Shown here: in pieces, positions 46,688 through 58,069 of the stretch | Layout: the number at the start of each line of letters is the position of its first letter | Position numbering within the stretch: position 1 is the first letter of the stretch | Source of the DNA: Metallyticus violacea | Lineage: Eukaryota; Arthropoda; Insecta; Mantodea; Metallyticidae | DNA length: 64,000 bases | NCBI GenBank assembly: GCA_030762175.1 | Contig: CM060833.1 | Location: 67,605,001 to 67,669,000 of the forward strand | Reading direction: 5' to 3' | Made by a program: the position numbers and the translations under genes | The notes under the pieces: generated by a model | Told to the model about the DNA's origin: nothing | Database searches by the model: none | What the model saw: only the letters and a program-made list of their open reading frames with translations

Positions 46688-47429
46688 TTATTCATACAAT
46701 TCTATAACTTTTCATACTGAAGACCATAAATGTTTTCAAGTTCCTATGGTAAACACAGTTACAAGCCCATTTGATGGCTTTGCTGTTAATCCCTTAAATG
46801 ATGATGTAATTATCCCTAATAAGGTTCTGTTGTGCAAGATGTTCAAATTACTCTTTTTTCCATGTTATGTGTTTGTACAGCCTACTTGTGAAATTATAAA
46901 TTATGTTCTCTTTGAACCATCCAAAGCTATTGTGCATAAGAAGCACATTCCTGCTTCTGTATATGGTGCATCTTCTAATTATGTCATTCCTGTACATAAT
47001 AATTCTGCACACCTCAAATATTGTTTGCTAAAATTGTTTTAGCTGAAGCTCATGATGTTGCTTTAGTGCAAAGTAATTCCATCGTTCCTAATTGTTACTC
47101 CTTTACCAGCTCTTAATTTTGATTTCCATGTTAATGCTCATTTAACCACCTTCACAGAAATCAAATTTGCACAAGTTATTGTTGCCACATCTTTTCAGGA
47201 TTTAGGTTCCATTAATGTTGCTGGCTCCAAGCTCATTAAGCAAAGGCCAGGATTTAATGTGGAATATGGGGGCAGTGATTTTGCTTTTAATTTTTTTAAG
47301 AGAATATTCAAGAATTTTATGTTTACCCCCTTTCTTAGGATTCTTCCCTAAATGAATTACATTCAATTAATATCACAAAACTTATCTATTACTATAAGAA
47401 CTCTAGTATTGTGTTCCCTTTTAACACTG

Positions 47430-47931
47430 TTTCCCTATAGGGTCGCTCATAAGCACAAAGAAATTATTTCTAAACAGATTCATGAAATGAAAGATTCTGG
47501 GCATTATTAAATAATCTCAGTCCCCATGGGCTTTTCCTGTGGTTTTAGTAAAGAAAAAGATTCCATGAGATTTTGTAACATTGTCATTTCCCTTATCTCT
47601 TACTGACGATTTATTGAGTTATTTAGGTGAAGCAAAATGATTTGCTTCATTAGATTTATTGTCAGCTTATTTCCAAGTGCCTGTCTCTGAAGACAGTAAA
47701 TTACACTTCTTTTGTTACTCATGATAGACAGTATGAGTTTCATCACCTTTCTTTGGTCTACCTAATGTTCCATATTTTTTCAGTTAGCAGAGAAACTTTT
47801 GAGTGACTTAAAATTTAACAAGGCATTAGCATATCTGGATGATATTGTTATTTTGCAAAATCATTTGAAGAATTATTAGAAAATAATGAAACTGTTTTTA
47901 GGGGTTACAAATTCACAATGAAACCAACTAA

Positions 47932-47975
<44 letters not shown>

Positions 47976-48400
47976 TAACACTAATAATAAAAGTAGATAA
48001 AGATAAAACACAGAGAAAGAGTCACACTTGAAACTGCTATATTTCGAACTACTGCGAGTTCTTCAATGCCAAGAAGCTTCTTGCCATTGAAGAACTCGCA
48101 GTAGTTCGAAATATAGCAGTTTCAAGTGTGACTCTTTCTCTGTGTTTTATCTTTATCTACTTTTATTATTAGTGTTAATTTGTTACATTATATATATATT
48201 TTTTTTTTTGGTATGGAAACCTATACCTATACCTATACCCTATGCATCAAGAACATTGTCCAAATGTGAGCACAATTATATTGTGCTAGAATTAGAGCTT
48301 TTCGCTGTTGTGTTTGGTCTATCACACTTCAGAACTTTTGTGCATGGTTATAGAGGACACATTATCTCTGACCATCACTCCCTTTGTTATCTAACAATTT
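47430..48400 (+). pseudogene. gypsy RT and RNase H relic, split by a palindrome
   Basis: RT blocks read PYRVAHKHKEIISKQIHEMK (about 47436), WSTY/LPNVPSIFSQLAEKLL, and ALAYLDDIVI, with YLDD at 47832-47843. After the 47972-48181 palindrome, the RNase H segment reads PYASRTLSKCEHNYIVLELE (about 48240) and SDHHSLCYL. Several frameshifts and stops occur before the YLDD box; the insertion separates RT from RNase H. Confidence 0.85.
47935..48205. mobile_element. Near-perfect 210-bp palindrome of PLE tail, between TA repeats
   Basis: 47972-48181 is two 105-bp arms that pair with one visible mismatch around an AAGCTT centre. Each arm contains the CGAAATATAGC block and the AGATAAAGATAAAACACAGA end also found, diverged, at the terminus of the PLE at 30185-30290. 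(TA)n runs lie at both sides. Such sequence can form a cruciform. The near identity of the arms shows that the inversion is young or is being homogenised. A cloning or assembly fold-back artefact must be considered. Confidence 0.85.
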
Positions 48401-48501
48401 AAAAACTTTGACAGGACATTTAGCCCTGTGAAGCCTCAAGCTACAGGAATTTGAACACCATTTGTTAAAAATCTAGCAAGAAACACCATGATACTGATAC
48501 A

Positions 48502-49632
48502 TTGTTTCATTTCTCTGTATTACATCCCCAGAAACTTGAGCAGTTGGATGAATTAATTTTTTGTCTATTATCTCCAGCTGAGGTTGCTGATAAATGGAAA
48601 CTTGAAACCAGTTTACTTCCAATTATTAATGCCCTTAATGACCCAGCTTCCGCTCCTGTCAAAGTACAATGCCAAGCTTCCACTTATATTCTCAAATCTA
48701 ATGTGCTATATAGAAAAAATGCTGGTTCATCTGGCCCTTTGCATTTGTTAGTCATCCCTGAACTCCTCAAGCATGAAATTTTGTCATCCTGTCATGATGA
48801 TCTGTTATCTGATCACCTTGGCTTTTACAAAACTTTTTATACAATCAATTCTAGATATTATTGGATTGACATGAAAAAAGATATTGAGCATTTTGTTTGA
48901 ACATGTCCTAGCTACCAATCCTGTAAAGGCGCTAAGAATCAGAAAACTGCTGACTTTTCACAACCCATTCCAGTTCACTCTATTGGTGAGCATTGGGGTA
49001 TTGATCTCTTTGGACCCCTTCCCCATTCTAATGGTCATTCTAGACATACCATTGTTGCTACCAAATATGCTTCTCGCTGGGTTGAAGCAGCCCCACTTTC
49101 TTCAGCCACCACTCCTCAGGTTGCTAAATTTAATTTGCATAGGATTCTTTGTAGGCATGATTCATCTGCCATGCTGCTATCTGATCAAGTATCAGTCTTT
49201 CTGAACAGGGGAACCCAGGAGTTATTAAAATCTTTGCCTATTTCTCTGAAATTCATTAGTGCTTATCATCCAGCTTGCAATGGGTTAATGGAATGCTTTA
49301 ATCAAATTCAACATGTTGAGCCATTTCATTGATTATATTCAAAAGAACTGGGATGCCATTTCACCCTATGTAGCATTTTCCTATAATTCTTCAATTCAAG
49401 AGACCACCAACTTCCCCTTTCTTTTTGTTATATGGTTGCAAGCTAGCATTACCTCACTTAGTTCAGTTGCAATCCACTACTAATGACTTATTTGTTAAAA
49501 AAACTCTCCAGGAAATTCAGCAAGCTCACAAAATTTCCATTAACAACATAAATGAACAACAAATGAAACAAAAGCTTTGCTATGATGTCAAACTTAGAGA
49601 TGTTACCTTTACTATTGGGCAGTATTTAAGGT
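48502..49632 (+). pseudogene. gypsy integrase relic
   Basis: The zinc-binding HHCC region is KHEILSSCHDDLLSDHLGFY ... TCPSYQSCKG (48770-48930). The catalytic core follows: GIDLFGPLPH (first Asp, about 48990-49020), SDQVSVFLN (second, about 49180), and HPACNGLMECFN (Glu, about 49265-49300). One in-frame stop lies at 48898-48900 and frames shift later. The C-terminal part (RDVTFTIGQYLR) is interrupted at 49632 by the ribozyme element, then by LINE-X, and seems to resume near 51630 (KYVGPFEIV-like). Confidence 0.85.
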
Positions 49633-49782
49633 TTAAACTTGAGTTGAACTTTAGCCTGGATGAAGATGGGAACTAAATGTTCTCGAAACCGGTTCCATAC
49701 ATTTATGAAAAGTAAGTGAAGCTTTAAGAGTGTGTAGTTCAACTGAATCATACAATGATATCAATTAATTAGTATTTAAGGT
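49621..49782 (+). mobile_element. Short ribozyme element, family 1b, 12-bp target duplication
   Basis: AGTATTTAAGGT lies at 49621-49632 and 49771-49782, enclosing 138 bp. The body runs GAGTTGAACTTTAGCCTGG, the ribozyme, the CATACATTTATGAAAAGTAAG tail, and AGTGTGTAGTTCAACTGAAT. It is one arm of the element type seen as a palindrome at 59.1-60.0 and 63.3 kb. It interrupts the gypsy integrase C-terminus. Confidence 0.88.
49657..49697 (+). ncRNA. Hammerhead motif, family 1b, with C-to-A core change
   Basis: Stem I TGG/CCA, core ATGAAGA (expected CTGAAGA), extra T, stem II GGGAAC/GTTCTC with loop TAAAT, GAAA, palindromic stem III ACCGGT, triplet GTT. The change of the first core base probably disables it. 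Confidence 0.65.
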
Positions 49783-51604
49783 ATTTACTCCTACTATTGT
49801 GGCATAAGCTATCAGAGAAAGGGGTGAGTAAACAAATGGTCACTATTCTAAAAGGAATGTATAAAGGGAACACCTTTTGCATAAAATATGAAGAAAGGGC
49901 AATAACAAGGGAAGTACAGCAGGAAAAAGGATTAAGGCAAGGTTGCAAGCTAAGTTCAATGTTATTTAATTTGTTTATTGATGACATATTGAAGAATATA
50001 TGCAATAATAATCATCTTTTGCAGGTAATAAATTGCAAATCCCTGGACTTCTCTTTGCAGATGATTTGGCAGTAGGCTCCATTACTGTAAATGGGTTAAA
50101 ACGGTCATTACAAGAGATAGATAAATACTGCATAGAATGGAGTTTAAAGGTAAATAGAGAGAAAACCCAAATTCTAGCATTTAAGAAAGGCGCTAAATTG
50201 AGTAAACATGAAAAATGGAAAAAAGGAAATAAAGAATATAAAGTTGTGTGCGATTGTACATACCTGGGTATAAGAATAGATGCAGGGGGAAATGGCAAAA
50301 CCAAATGAAATCAGCACAAGCAAAAGGAAAATCAGCTATGATGGCTGTAAGGAGGTGCCTATATAAAATGCCTGAGATGGAGGTGAAATGGTTGGAAAGG
50401 GTGTACAATTCGGTGATTGAGGCCAGAATGCTCTATGGTATTGAAATTTGGGGACTTGAGAAAGGTTAGGAGGTTGTAGATCATGTTCATAGAATGTTTT
50501 GTAAGGAAGTTTTAGGGCTGCCAATAGCAACAGCAAAGAAGATGCACAGATTGAAATTGGAAGCAGTACAAGAAAGGGAATAGTTATGGAGAGAGCTTTA
50601 AAATACTGGTATAGCATTTTAAATTTAAATGATGATAATTTATTGAAACAGTGCTTACAATATCAAGAAACAAGTTTACAAAACACAGGTTGAGTTAGTA
50701 ACTTGAGATATAATCTAGAAAGTAATGGATTACGGGATATATGGAGAAAAAGAGAAATAAACCTTCCAGAAGGTTTCTTTTCCTTCCTTCTGGAAGGAAG
50801 TTAGGAAAAGATTCCAGGACATAGAGATCCAAAAATTATTTAGTCAATTATCTGAGAAAAGGTCACTAGTCTTTTATGTTTCAATGAAAAATAGATGGGG
50901 AAGATAGAGATACATAGATAACACTAATAATGAAGAAAGAAAGGGGATAGCCTGGCTAAGAGCAGGAATATGGATGGAGGTTAAAAAGTCAAAGAAATAA
51001 ATACCCACAAGGCGTGTGCCCATTATGTGGGGATAAAGAAGATGTAAAACATATAATTTATGAATGTAAAGAAACTGAGACTTGGAGAAAAGAAAGTATA
51101 AGATTAAACATTAGGGAGAAAAGTAATGTTAACAAAATAATAGGAAAAAAACTGTAAGGATATAGGGAAATTTTTAGAGAAAGTAAGAAATAAATGGAAA
51201 TGGACTGTGAAGAGAAGAAAGGAACAATAGATTAGGAGAGAGTGTTCTAGAATCTGGTAGTAAGCTTATGTTGTAGTAACAAAAGTTCACTATATTTTAT
51301 ATGTTGTAGTGCTTTAATAAAATTTGTATTAGTAAGAGGTGGGGATCGGTCTGAACTCGGTCCCCTGGAATTCCAGTAGGTTGCTGCTGATGAACCAGGG
51401 ACTGAAGTAAACAACATGGAAATTTTGTATTTTGTTTTAGTTTTATTAGAATTTAGATAAATGGGATAATACAAAATTAATTATTGTATCCAAACTTTTT
51501 AAATATAAGGGGTCACACCTAAAATGGCCTGGGCCAGATGGGTGGAAGCCCCTTAGTTTGCATTTTCTTGGCATTGTAATAAAAATTCATTCATTCATTT
51601 ACTC
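49783..51604 (+). mobile_element. LINE-X, 5'-truncated, with RT and 3' UTR
   Basis: ATTTACTC is repeated at 49783-49790 and 51597-51604. Coding blocks: LSEKGVSKQMVTILKGMYKG, KGLRQGCKLSSMLFNLFIDD (RT palm entry) and LLFADDLAVGS (FADD, about 50049). TYLGIRIDAGG and LYGIEIWGLEKG follow, and later CPLCGDKEDVKHIIYECKET (about 51020-51075), a Cys-His end. The 3' UTR holds GATGAACCAGGGACTGAAG and CACACCTAAAATGGCCTGGG and ends in (ATTC)n. Few stops occur, so the copy is fairly young. The clade within non-LTR elements is not resolved. It inserted in the gypsy element directly next to the ribozyme element. Confidence 0.85.
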
Positions 51605-51629
51605 TTATTCACAAGAAAGGTAAATGTAC

Positions 51630-52470
51630 TGTTACTTCATAAATATGTTGGCCCATTTGAAATTGTGGTACCCATGTGAAATACATGGCTTGTAGATCAA
51701 ATTCACCTCATGCTCAACAACAGTCTGTACATGTGTCATGACATTATCCCTATTATGACCCAATAGGTCCATATAGACTATAATGCTTTCCACCGAATGA
51801 TAGCCTATTTTTAATTTTTCTGATGTACTGTTTTGTTTCCTATAAGCTTTTCGGTTACATAAAATGTACGGTTCTTTATACCTTTGGAAATTGTTTGAGT
51901 GTAATGATGTAATTATTGTCAGCTGTATTTAGCTCTTCAATGAGGTGGCACAAACTCTGGAAATGCTTGTTGTATATTTTGTTGCGCTGTTGAGAGTGCA
52001 AGTTTTCTTCCGCAGTTGAGCCATTGAGTACCTGCACAAAGAAATATGTTTTGTTCTTTTGAGGTGTTCTTTTGGTATATGCTTATACCAAACAGGATAT
52101 AAGTTTGGTTCTGCAATAAGGCTGATATGTCCCTGCACGAACCAATATGCTTTATAGGTATATATTTTATGCATTTAAAGGTATGGTTCTATTTTCTTCT
52201 TCTTCTTCTTTTCTTTTCTTGGGTGTGTTCCCTTTCCCATGTTTTTGGTGGATGACTGTCTATATGTGCTATTGATACAGGTTTTCCTCAAAGTAATGGA
52301 CAATATGTATACCATTTGATTAATTCTTATGTAAGTGAAAATATTATGTTTAATACAGATATGCTATTGATTCCATTATCATAATATTCTATTGTGGCAT
52401 TGCCAAATGATGACATGTTAAGATACTTTGATTATAAAGCTAAGTCCCTTTTTATTGATGAATTTCAAGT
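51630..52470 (+). other. Gypsy internal sequence after integrase
   Basis: The first 120 bp continue the integrase C-terminus (a CATAAATATGTTGGCCCATT region coding KYVGPFEI-like text). Beyond this I see no protein signature. Confidence 0.5.
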
Positions 52471-52478
52471 TCACCTCA

Positions 52479-52799
52479 ATTGTAACTTGATTTGGTTTAT
52501 TTACGGATGCTCTTTAACATCTCAGTTCATCAATGTCCCATTCAAATCTGGGCGTGAAACAGCCAACAAATTTTGCTCAGAGCCCTCTTTTTTTTTCAGG
52601 CTTGAGATTCTTTATCGTGCCATAAATATATGACACAGGACCCACGGCTTTACTTCACTAACCAAAAGGAAGCCATACTTAGGATTTTTATGCCTGAAAA
52701 AATCCATTGGTCTGGCTGGGATCAAACCTTCAATCTTGGGTTTAGGAGACAAGTATGGTTACCACTATGCCACTAGAACCGACACACATCAGTTGTACA
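52479..52799 (-). mobile_element. SINE-A, full length, inside the gypsy element
   Basis: The body is about 52488-52783. The inverted tail (TTTGGTTTATTTACGGATGC) is on the left, and the inverted head with the A-box complement (ACCACTATGCCACTAGAACC) on the right. The flanks share CA(A/G)TTGTA (about 52478 and 52791), an eroded duplication. Most body motifs are recognisable. Confidence 0.85.
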
Positions 52800-54284
52800 A
52801 CAATAGTATATTAATTAGTATTATTACTCTTTACCAATGAATGATTTATTTGATTTTCATTGTACATTCTTTTGGACGATGATTTATTTGAATTTTCCTA
52901 TTGTCATGATGTTGTTTATTAATTCAGGTCTTTTCCTTTAGTTATTCATTCCAGTTTTGGATATGTGTAAGTGTGTGTATACTATATCTATGTCCATGTT
53001 GTTTAGTTTTTGTTTTAGGCTTTTGAAGGTTGTACGATATGAAGACTTTTGGGTGCAGTGGATGTGCTTTAAAATACCCATGGTGCTTTTATGAGGCACC
53101 ATCTTGATGCCATTAATCAGTATATAACTACTACACATCTGAGAAACTATATGTCATTTTGAATTAATCTATACAGTTGACTTGAAGAACATATGTGATA
53201 CACTCAAAACTAACTTAGAAATTTAGGAAATTAAATGAAACCATGAAGATGTATAATGCATGATTTTAAGAACATTCAGCAAAATCTCATTAGTTGCATT
53301 TTTGTATAATTTTATTTTATTGCATGTTGTAGTATTGTGTAGTTTTAGACAGTATTGATGCTTGTAATAATATATGTTTCTTCTTGTCATTTGTGCTTAT
53401 TTAGTAACGTGTAATATTTTGTTTATGATTTATCGGGGTGCCCCTGCTTTACTCTTGTATTATGAGTATTGTAAAAGAAACTAGCATTTTTAATGTCTGT
53501 GCATTACATTTACAATTAACATGTTAACTGTTTTGTATTTTTCTTTTGATATGTTACATTTGTATGGTATCAATAATAATTTTTGTGAATTTATTTCTTT
53601 TTTGTTATTGTAATTAGAATATAGAAATTTTGCTTTATATAGTTCTGTACTTTTATAATGTGAGGCTTATTTTGTTGTGTATATTTTCTAGTTGTGTGTA
53701 GTAAGGGAACTAGAAGATTTCAAGTTAATACCTTACTCCTGGCTCGAGCACATAGCTGAATTGTACCCTGTATCTGCAGGCACATTGGTTATGGTACAGT
53801 TGCCACTTGTGATTTGATGACCACACTTATGGTTGTTGCCACACTTCAACAATTCTGCAGTTTCTTTGAGTTTAGCATCTGGAGGGGTAAGGGCCCACCC
53901 CGCAGCATAACATCGCCAGAGTGACAACAAATAGATCTAGAATTTGTACCAAATCAACTAACAATTGTGCGCTGCATGTGATAGTTTGTGTACCATCTTG
54001 AAATACTGATACCACTATAGTATTTTACAACCAACAACAACGATACAATACATATTGTGCAATAGAGGGATACACTTACATTTAACATTTACAGTTCTTA
54101 ACCAGTTCTCCAGTTTATATGCTAGTGACAGCTCAGAATAGTATTATAACATTCCCTAGTTTTGTTTTCTTCACAATGGACACATTTCTCTTTTTATTAT
54201 TGTTTCACATTTTTCAATGTTTTTTTTTTCTTTCTTTTCTTTTTCCATTCACCGAGGTTGGCGAATAGGCAGGCCAGAGGAAGG
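52800..54284. other. Gypsy 3' internal region, no gene recognised
   Basis: AT-rich. No envelope-like or other ORF was seen. It ends at the purine-rich tract before the 3' LTR. Confidence 0.5.
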
Positions 54285-54823
54285 TGTGGTAAGTAAGAAA
54301 AATGATGCGAAGGAAAGACTTGCATAAGAGTTGTTTGCTTGTGGAAGTCTTGTCAATGCATCGTTAGTATCAAGTTGGAAGTAGATAAAATGCTGTATTT
54401 ACTGGAAGTGCTTATGAAGAGATTGTGACAGCATAATTCTTAGCAGGGAAGAGAAGAGAATTTTGTTCTGGTTGACACAAATTGGCATGTGAAGCTAGGA
54501 GAAGCTTAAGTGGGGAAAATGTAAGGAAGCGCCCTAAGCAAAAGAATCAGTCAGCTAGTAGTACAAATAGTAGTGAGCACAACAGGATGGGGGCTGCTCA
54601 ACACATTTCTTGGTTCATCTAAAGGTAATTGTATTCATCTTAACTTTGAATAAATTGTTAATTAAGTTAGTTATTATGTATTCCTAATTTCACTATTTCC
54701 CCCACTAGATTTCAAATCCCTTGATCCAGATACTTTGTTGATTATTTAGTAAAAGTTAGAAATATATATCGAGATTTGTAACATAATGGTGATATGGCCT
54801 GGTCATGAACTAGGGACGTCACA
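54285..54823 (+). repeat. 3' LTR of the gypsy element
   Basis: It starts TGTGGTAAGTAAGAAAAATG and ends AGGGACGTCACA. It is longer than the 5' LTR mainly through an insert around GCCCTAAGCAAAAGAATCAG near 54531. Confidence 0.9.
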
Positions 54824-54892
54824 ATATTATAATATTATAGTTAACATTTTAGATTTCTTAAAAATGCTTCTACATGATACTCCCCTTCCACC

Positions 54893-55898
54893 CTTATATG
54901 TATGGGAGTAGATCCATTAAGTTTCTGGCCTTGTAGATAATGATTATCGCCTTCATAAAACCCTTATCTGCTGTCATACCTTATCTGTTAAGTAAATAAT
55001 TGCAGCTGTAACTTCTGCTCCACTGTGTTCAGTTGTTCAGATATAGTTGCATTAAGAAGGTTATGCGCTGACATGTTCAAAAAAAAGAATCGAGTTGTTA
55101 TTAAGTTCTTAACAATAGAAGAATTTGCTCCAAATGAAATTAAACAGTGACTGGACGGTGTATATGGGAAAGCATCTCCCTCATATTCTACTTAAAAGAA
55201 TGGGCCAAAATTTTTCGAATGGGTCGAGAAAGCATTGAAGATAAAGCGCATGCAGGTCGACCCTTGGATGTGCTCACTCCAGAAAACATCACTTTTGTGG
55301 AAGGAGAAATTATGCAAGACATGGTGTGGCATGAACCTGGCAAAGCACTGTTTTTAAAGGCCAACGTCAATCAACCAAGAAGATCATGGCCACAATTTTT
55401 TTGGGACTGTGAAGGAACACTCTTCATTGACTTCATGGAAAGGAACACCATGGTATATGAGGAGTGCTATGCTGGCTTACTGTACAGACTACATGCCATC
55501 AAAGAGAAATGGTGATGAAAGCTGAGTGGTGGTGTGCACCTTCTTCACGACAACTAGCATGTACACACACTCTTGTTGCAAAAGAAGCTGTGAAGAATTG
55601 TGACTTCAAGGAGATCGAACATTCACCTTCCAGCCCAGATCTAGATCCAAGTGACTATTTCCTCTTCTCAAAATTCAAGAAGGACCTTCTAGGAAGGAAA
55701 TTTAAGTGTAATGAAGATCATTTTGCATATGTGACGTTTGACTATTTGGAGGGGGGGATTGAAATGTTAATTCAAATATGCTAGATGTGTATTGCAATAA
55801 AGGGTAACTACATTGAAAAGTAAAATATAGTTTTTGTTTTTATTATACCTAGAAAATGGTTATGCTGGAAATTTATGAACCTACCCTTGTACATCTCA
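54893..55898 (+). mobile_element. mariner relic, internally deleted
   Basis: The terminal inverted repeats of about 30 bp match imperfectly (ATGTATGGGAGTAGATCCAT against the complement of ATGAACCTACCCTTGTACAT). Coding pieces: GKASPSYS-like, RMGRESIEDKAHAGRPLDVL and TPENITFVEGEI (N-terminal HTH part, 55190-55310). A deletion removes the first catalytic Asp block. Then FFWDCEGTLFIDFMERNT, LHAIKEKW, a HDN-stop second-Asp block, SSPDLDPSDYFLFSKFKKDL, and the end CIAIKGNYIEK-like. At about 1 kb against the usual 1.3 kb the deletion is clear. It lies 70 bp from the gypsy 3' LTR. Confidence 0.88.
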
Positions 55899-57299
55899 AA
55901 CAAGTTTTTTGAAGGATTAATAGTCTATTCACATTTACACCACACACACACTTCACCAAACCTCCACTGAATAACAAAAATATGGATAGATCAGACCATA
56001 ATATACTAACTTTAGACTATCTGAATTTAAATATTGTGATCATTTTCTTTAATAAATATATACATGTGCTCACTTTGTTACTGATGCAATCTAGATGAGT
56101 TTGATCATCAACAATGACTGCAAAGAAATTTATATGATTAACCTGTTCTATTGCTCCTCCATCAACTATAACATTTATGTGTAGACTCTCATGACTATTA
56201 TTGCGGTAATGAAACATAAGTGCTTTATTTTTTTTGCACATTTAATGTTAATAATTATTTGTAAATGATATTTGTTTTGCTATAATTTTTTCTAATCCAG
56301 TAAGAGATTTATAAGAAAATAGCAAGGTTGTATCATCAGCATATGATATAGTGTTACATTTGCCAAGATTAGGCAAATTATTTACATATATTAAAATAAT
56401 AGATGGCCCAGTCTTTGAGATACTCCAACTTTAACTATTTTATAGTTTGATTTTGATTAGCTGAAGTTATGACATTTCTATTTTTCAGTGAATTTCTATA
56501 TATAGTTTGCAGTTTTGTAGATATGATTGTAGAATTTCTTTGAATATACCCCAAATTCCCTATTTTTTTACTTTTTCCAATAATAGTGTATGAGAGACAG
56601 AGTCAAATGCCTTGGACACATCAAGGAATAATTCCATCATTTTGTCATCATCATCTAGAGCTTTACGAATTGAGTGAAAAAGATCTGCTGCTGTTGTTGT
56701 AGATAAGCGTTTTCTGAAGTCATGCCTGTGATTTTCTTGGTGCATTATGCTTGTTAAAGAAAACTAACAATCTTATGATTAGGACTTTTTTATATATTTT
56801 GATGGAAATTAGTGTAATTGGTCTGATTGTACTAATTTTCAGTATATCTGGGTAGATTCCTTCACTTATATAGAGGTAATTATCATATGCAGCTAATTTT
56901 CCAGTTAACCCTTCTTTACTGTCCTTTAAACTGAATGAAGTTTTATTCTTCAATTCATTTACAATTTTACTTATTTCATTTGATGTTTCCCTTAATAAAA
57001 TTGAATCTTTCACCTCTTCAATTTACTTTATCAAATTTGGGTTTTCATTTATCACATTTACAGTTAAAGTTATATTATCATGACTGAATAATAAATATAT
57101 AGATAAAACAAAAAGGAACATTACCACATGGTTTAAGGAACCCATGAGAAGTATAAAATATAAACATACAGAAAAATTAGCAGTAGCATACCATTTCTGG
57201 CAAAAATACCATAAGTTCCAAAATGAATCAAAACTCTCAAAAGTTCTTCAAAAACCCATAGAATTATTGGTGTCAGAAAATATATTCTTGAACGAAAAC

Positions 57300-57518
57300 A
57301 AAGAAAATTTATAATAATCTCTGTGAGTCAGAATATTAGAACACTCTTTCTGGTTTCACTTAAAAGAGATTTTACTCAGGACATATGTTTCGTGGACATT
57401 TTTTCCACATCATCAGCTGTTCAAGAAAGAGTGTTCTAATATTCCAACTCACAGAAATTATTAGTACGTGTTTCACTGTGTTCGATTCCAAATTGAATTA
57501 ATATTGAAAGAAAATTTA
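57300..57518. mobile_element. Palindromic ribozyme element nested in the PLE, 12-bp duplication
   Basis: The body is 57312-57506 (195 bp), with AAAGAAAATTTA repeated exactly at 57300-57311 and 57507-57518. The arms CTGTGAGTCAGAATATTAGAAC and TCTAATATTCCAACTCACAG (trimmed here) are inverted copies. The left arm carries a complete family-1 hammerhead on the minus strand; the right arm keeps only the outer tail. The right end has TTTCACTGTGTTCGATTCC, like the 36.0-kb copy. The insertion point lies in the endonuclease-coding sequence of the host PLE. Confidence 0.9.
57377..57419 (-). ncRNA. Hammerhead ribozyme motif, family 1, all core bases intact
   Basis: Minus strand: stem I CAG, CTGATGA, extra T, stem II GTGGA/TCCAC, GAAA, palindromic stem III ACATATGT, triplet GTC, stem I CTG. 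Core identical to the 15095-15135 motif although the stem III and loop sequences differ by small changes. This is the best candidate here for an active ribozyme. Confidence 0.82.
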
Positions 57519-57617
57519 GTTAATTTTGATCTCCAAACAACAGCAACCTCATCAAAAAGTTTATAAAATCCAAAGAGCAACATCTTAATACCACGTTGGA
57601 AAACTGACAGTGGAACC

Positions 57618-57658
57618 GTGCTGACGATGAAGGAAATTTGCCTTTGAGACATGTCCAG
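57618..57658 (+). ncRNA. Hammerhead motif, family 2 (CUGACGA), GAAA mutated to GAGA
   Basis: CTGACGA at 57621-57627, extra T, stem II GAAGG/CCTTT, GAGA in place of GAAA (57646-57649), stem III ACATGT, triplet GTC, then CAG pairing partly with the preceding GTG. The GAGA change likely inactivates it. A GTAAGTGG tail follows. Confidence 0.65.
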
Positions 57659-58069
57659 TAAGTGGAATATGACTAGTGAATTTTGAGTGACTTCCTCATA
57701 AATAATTTGTTATATGATGTCAATTTTTATTTGCACTATTATCCTTTATTATCTCCCAAACTGACTCAGTTACATTCATTGGTTCAGCTATCATATTAGT
57801 AAAAACTTGTTTCTTTAAATTAATAAGTGACTAAGAGTAGTGCTTTTTTTATATTTCTGTGTTTGGTTCTGTAAATATCCATGTTAGTAGTTTTGCAGAA
57901 TAGATAGCAATGTTTCCTTTTTCCCATAATTTTTTTTATTTCTTTGGCTATCCTTAAATAATTACCTCCCAATTTACTCAGTGTTATCCTCTTTAATGGA
58001 CAATATTTATTTAAATGTGCTGTTAAAATGCTGAAAATTTTTTCCTATTTACTACTTTCATCCTGCAAG

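Larger units (their letters stand above)
42383..54827 (+). mobile_element. Ty3/gypsy LTR retrotransposon, old and multiply invaded
   Basis: The element runs 42387-54823, with ATAT repeated at 42383-42386 and 54824-54827. Two direct LTRs of 515 and 539 bp flank an internal region with gag, protease, RT, RNase H and integrase relics in gypsy order (integrase after RNase H). A purine-rich tract (AGAGGAAGG) ends at 54284, directly before the 3' LTR. No envelope-like ORF was seen between the integrase end (about 51.75 kb) and the 3' LTR. The LTRs differ by many substitutions and several indels, so the insertion is old. Later arrivals in it are two ribozyme elements, a palindromic PLE tail, LINE-X and SINE-A. 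Confidence 0.9.
57100..57720 (+). mobile_element. PLE 3' end (GIY-YIG part), split by a nested ribozyme element
   Basis: Plus-strand decayed frames read TKRNITTW-like text, EKSAVAYHFWQKYHKFQNES, LLKVLQKPIELLVSENIFLN, and after the nested insertion ENLVNFDLQTTATSSKSL. A family-2 hammerhead and a GTAAGTGG tail follow. The text parallels the endonuclease end in the 59.1-60.0 kb arms (for example LMNFDI). It interrupts the jockey LINE. Confidence 0.78.
55990..58055 (-). mobile_element. Jockey-like LINE ORF2 relic, interrupted by a PLE
   Basis: Minus-strand order: a poorly preserved linker at 58055-57725, then after the PLE insertion RETSNEISKIVNELKNKTSFS (56970), STIRPITLIS with KKVLIIRLLVFFNKHNAP (about 56835-56740), ELFLDVSKAFDSVSHTLL (about 56630-56580), SYADDTTLLF (YADD near 56340-56330), and KTKALMFHYRNNSHESLHIN (about 56230-56170). 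Domain order and motifs are those of jockey-group RT. Small frameshifts separate the blocks. Confidence 0.82.

Noticed and set aside
48000..48140. Rho-independent terminator or structural RNA gene
   Set aside because: The hairpin is part of a 210-bp palindrome of PLE tails in a eukaryotic repeat context.
51780..54280. Envelope-like third ORF of the gypsy element
   Set aside because: No frame with signal peptide, furin-type site or transmembrane pattern was found; only short AT-driven frames are present.
55147..55515. 122-aa single gene
   Set aside because: It joins the N-terminal and middle parts of a mariner transposase across an internal deletion; it is a relic, not a novel gene.
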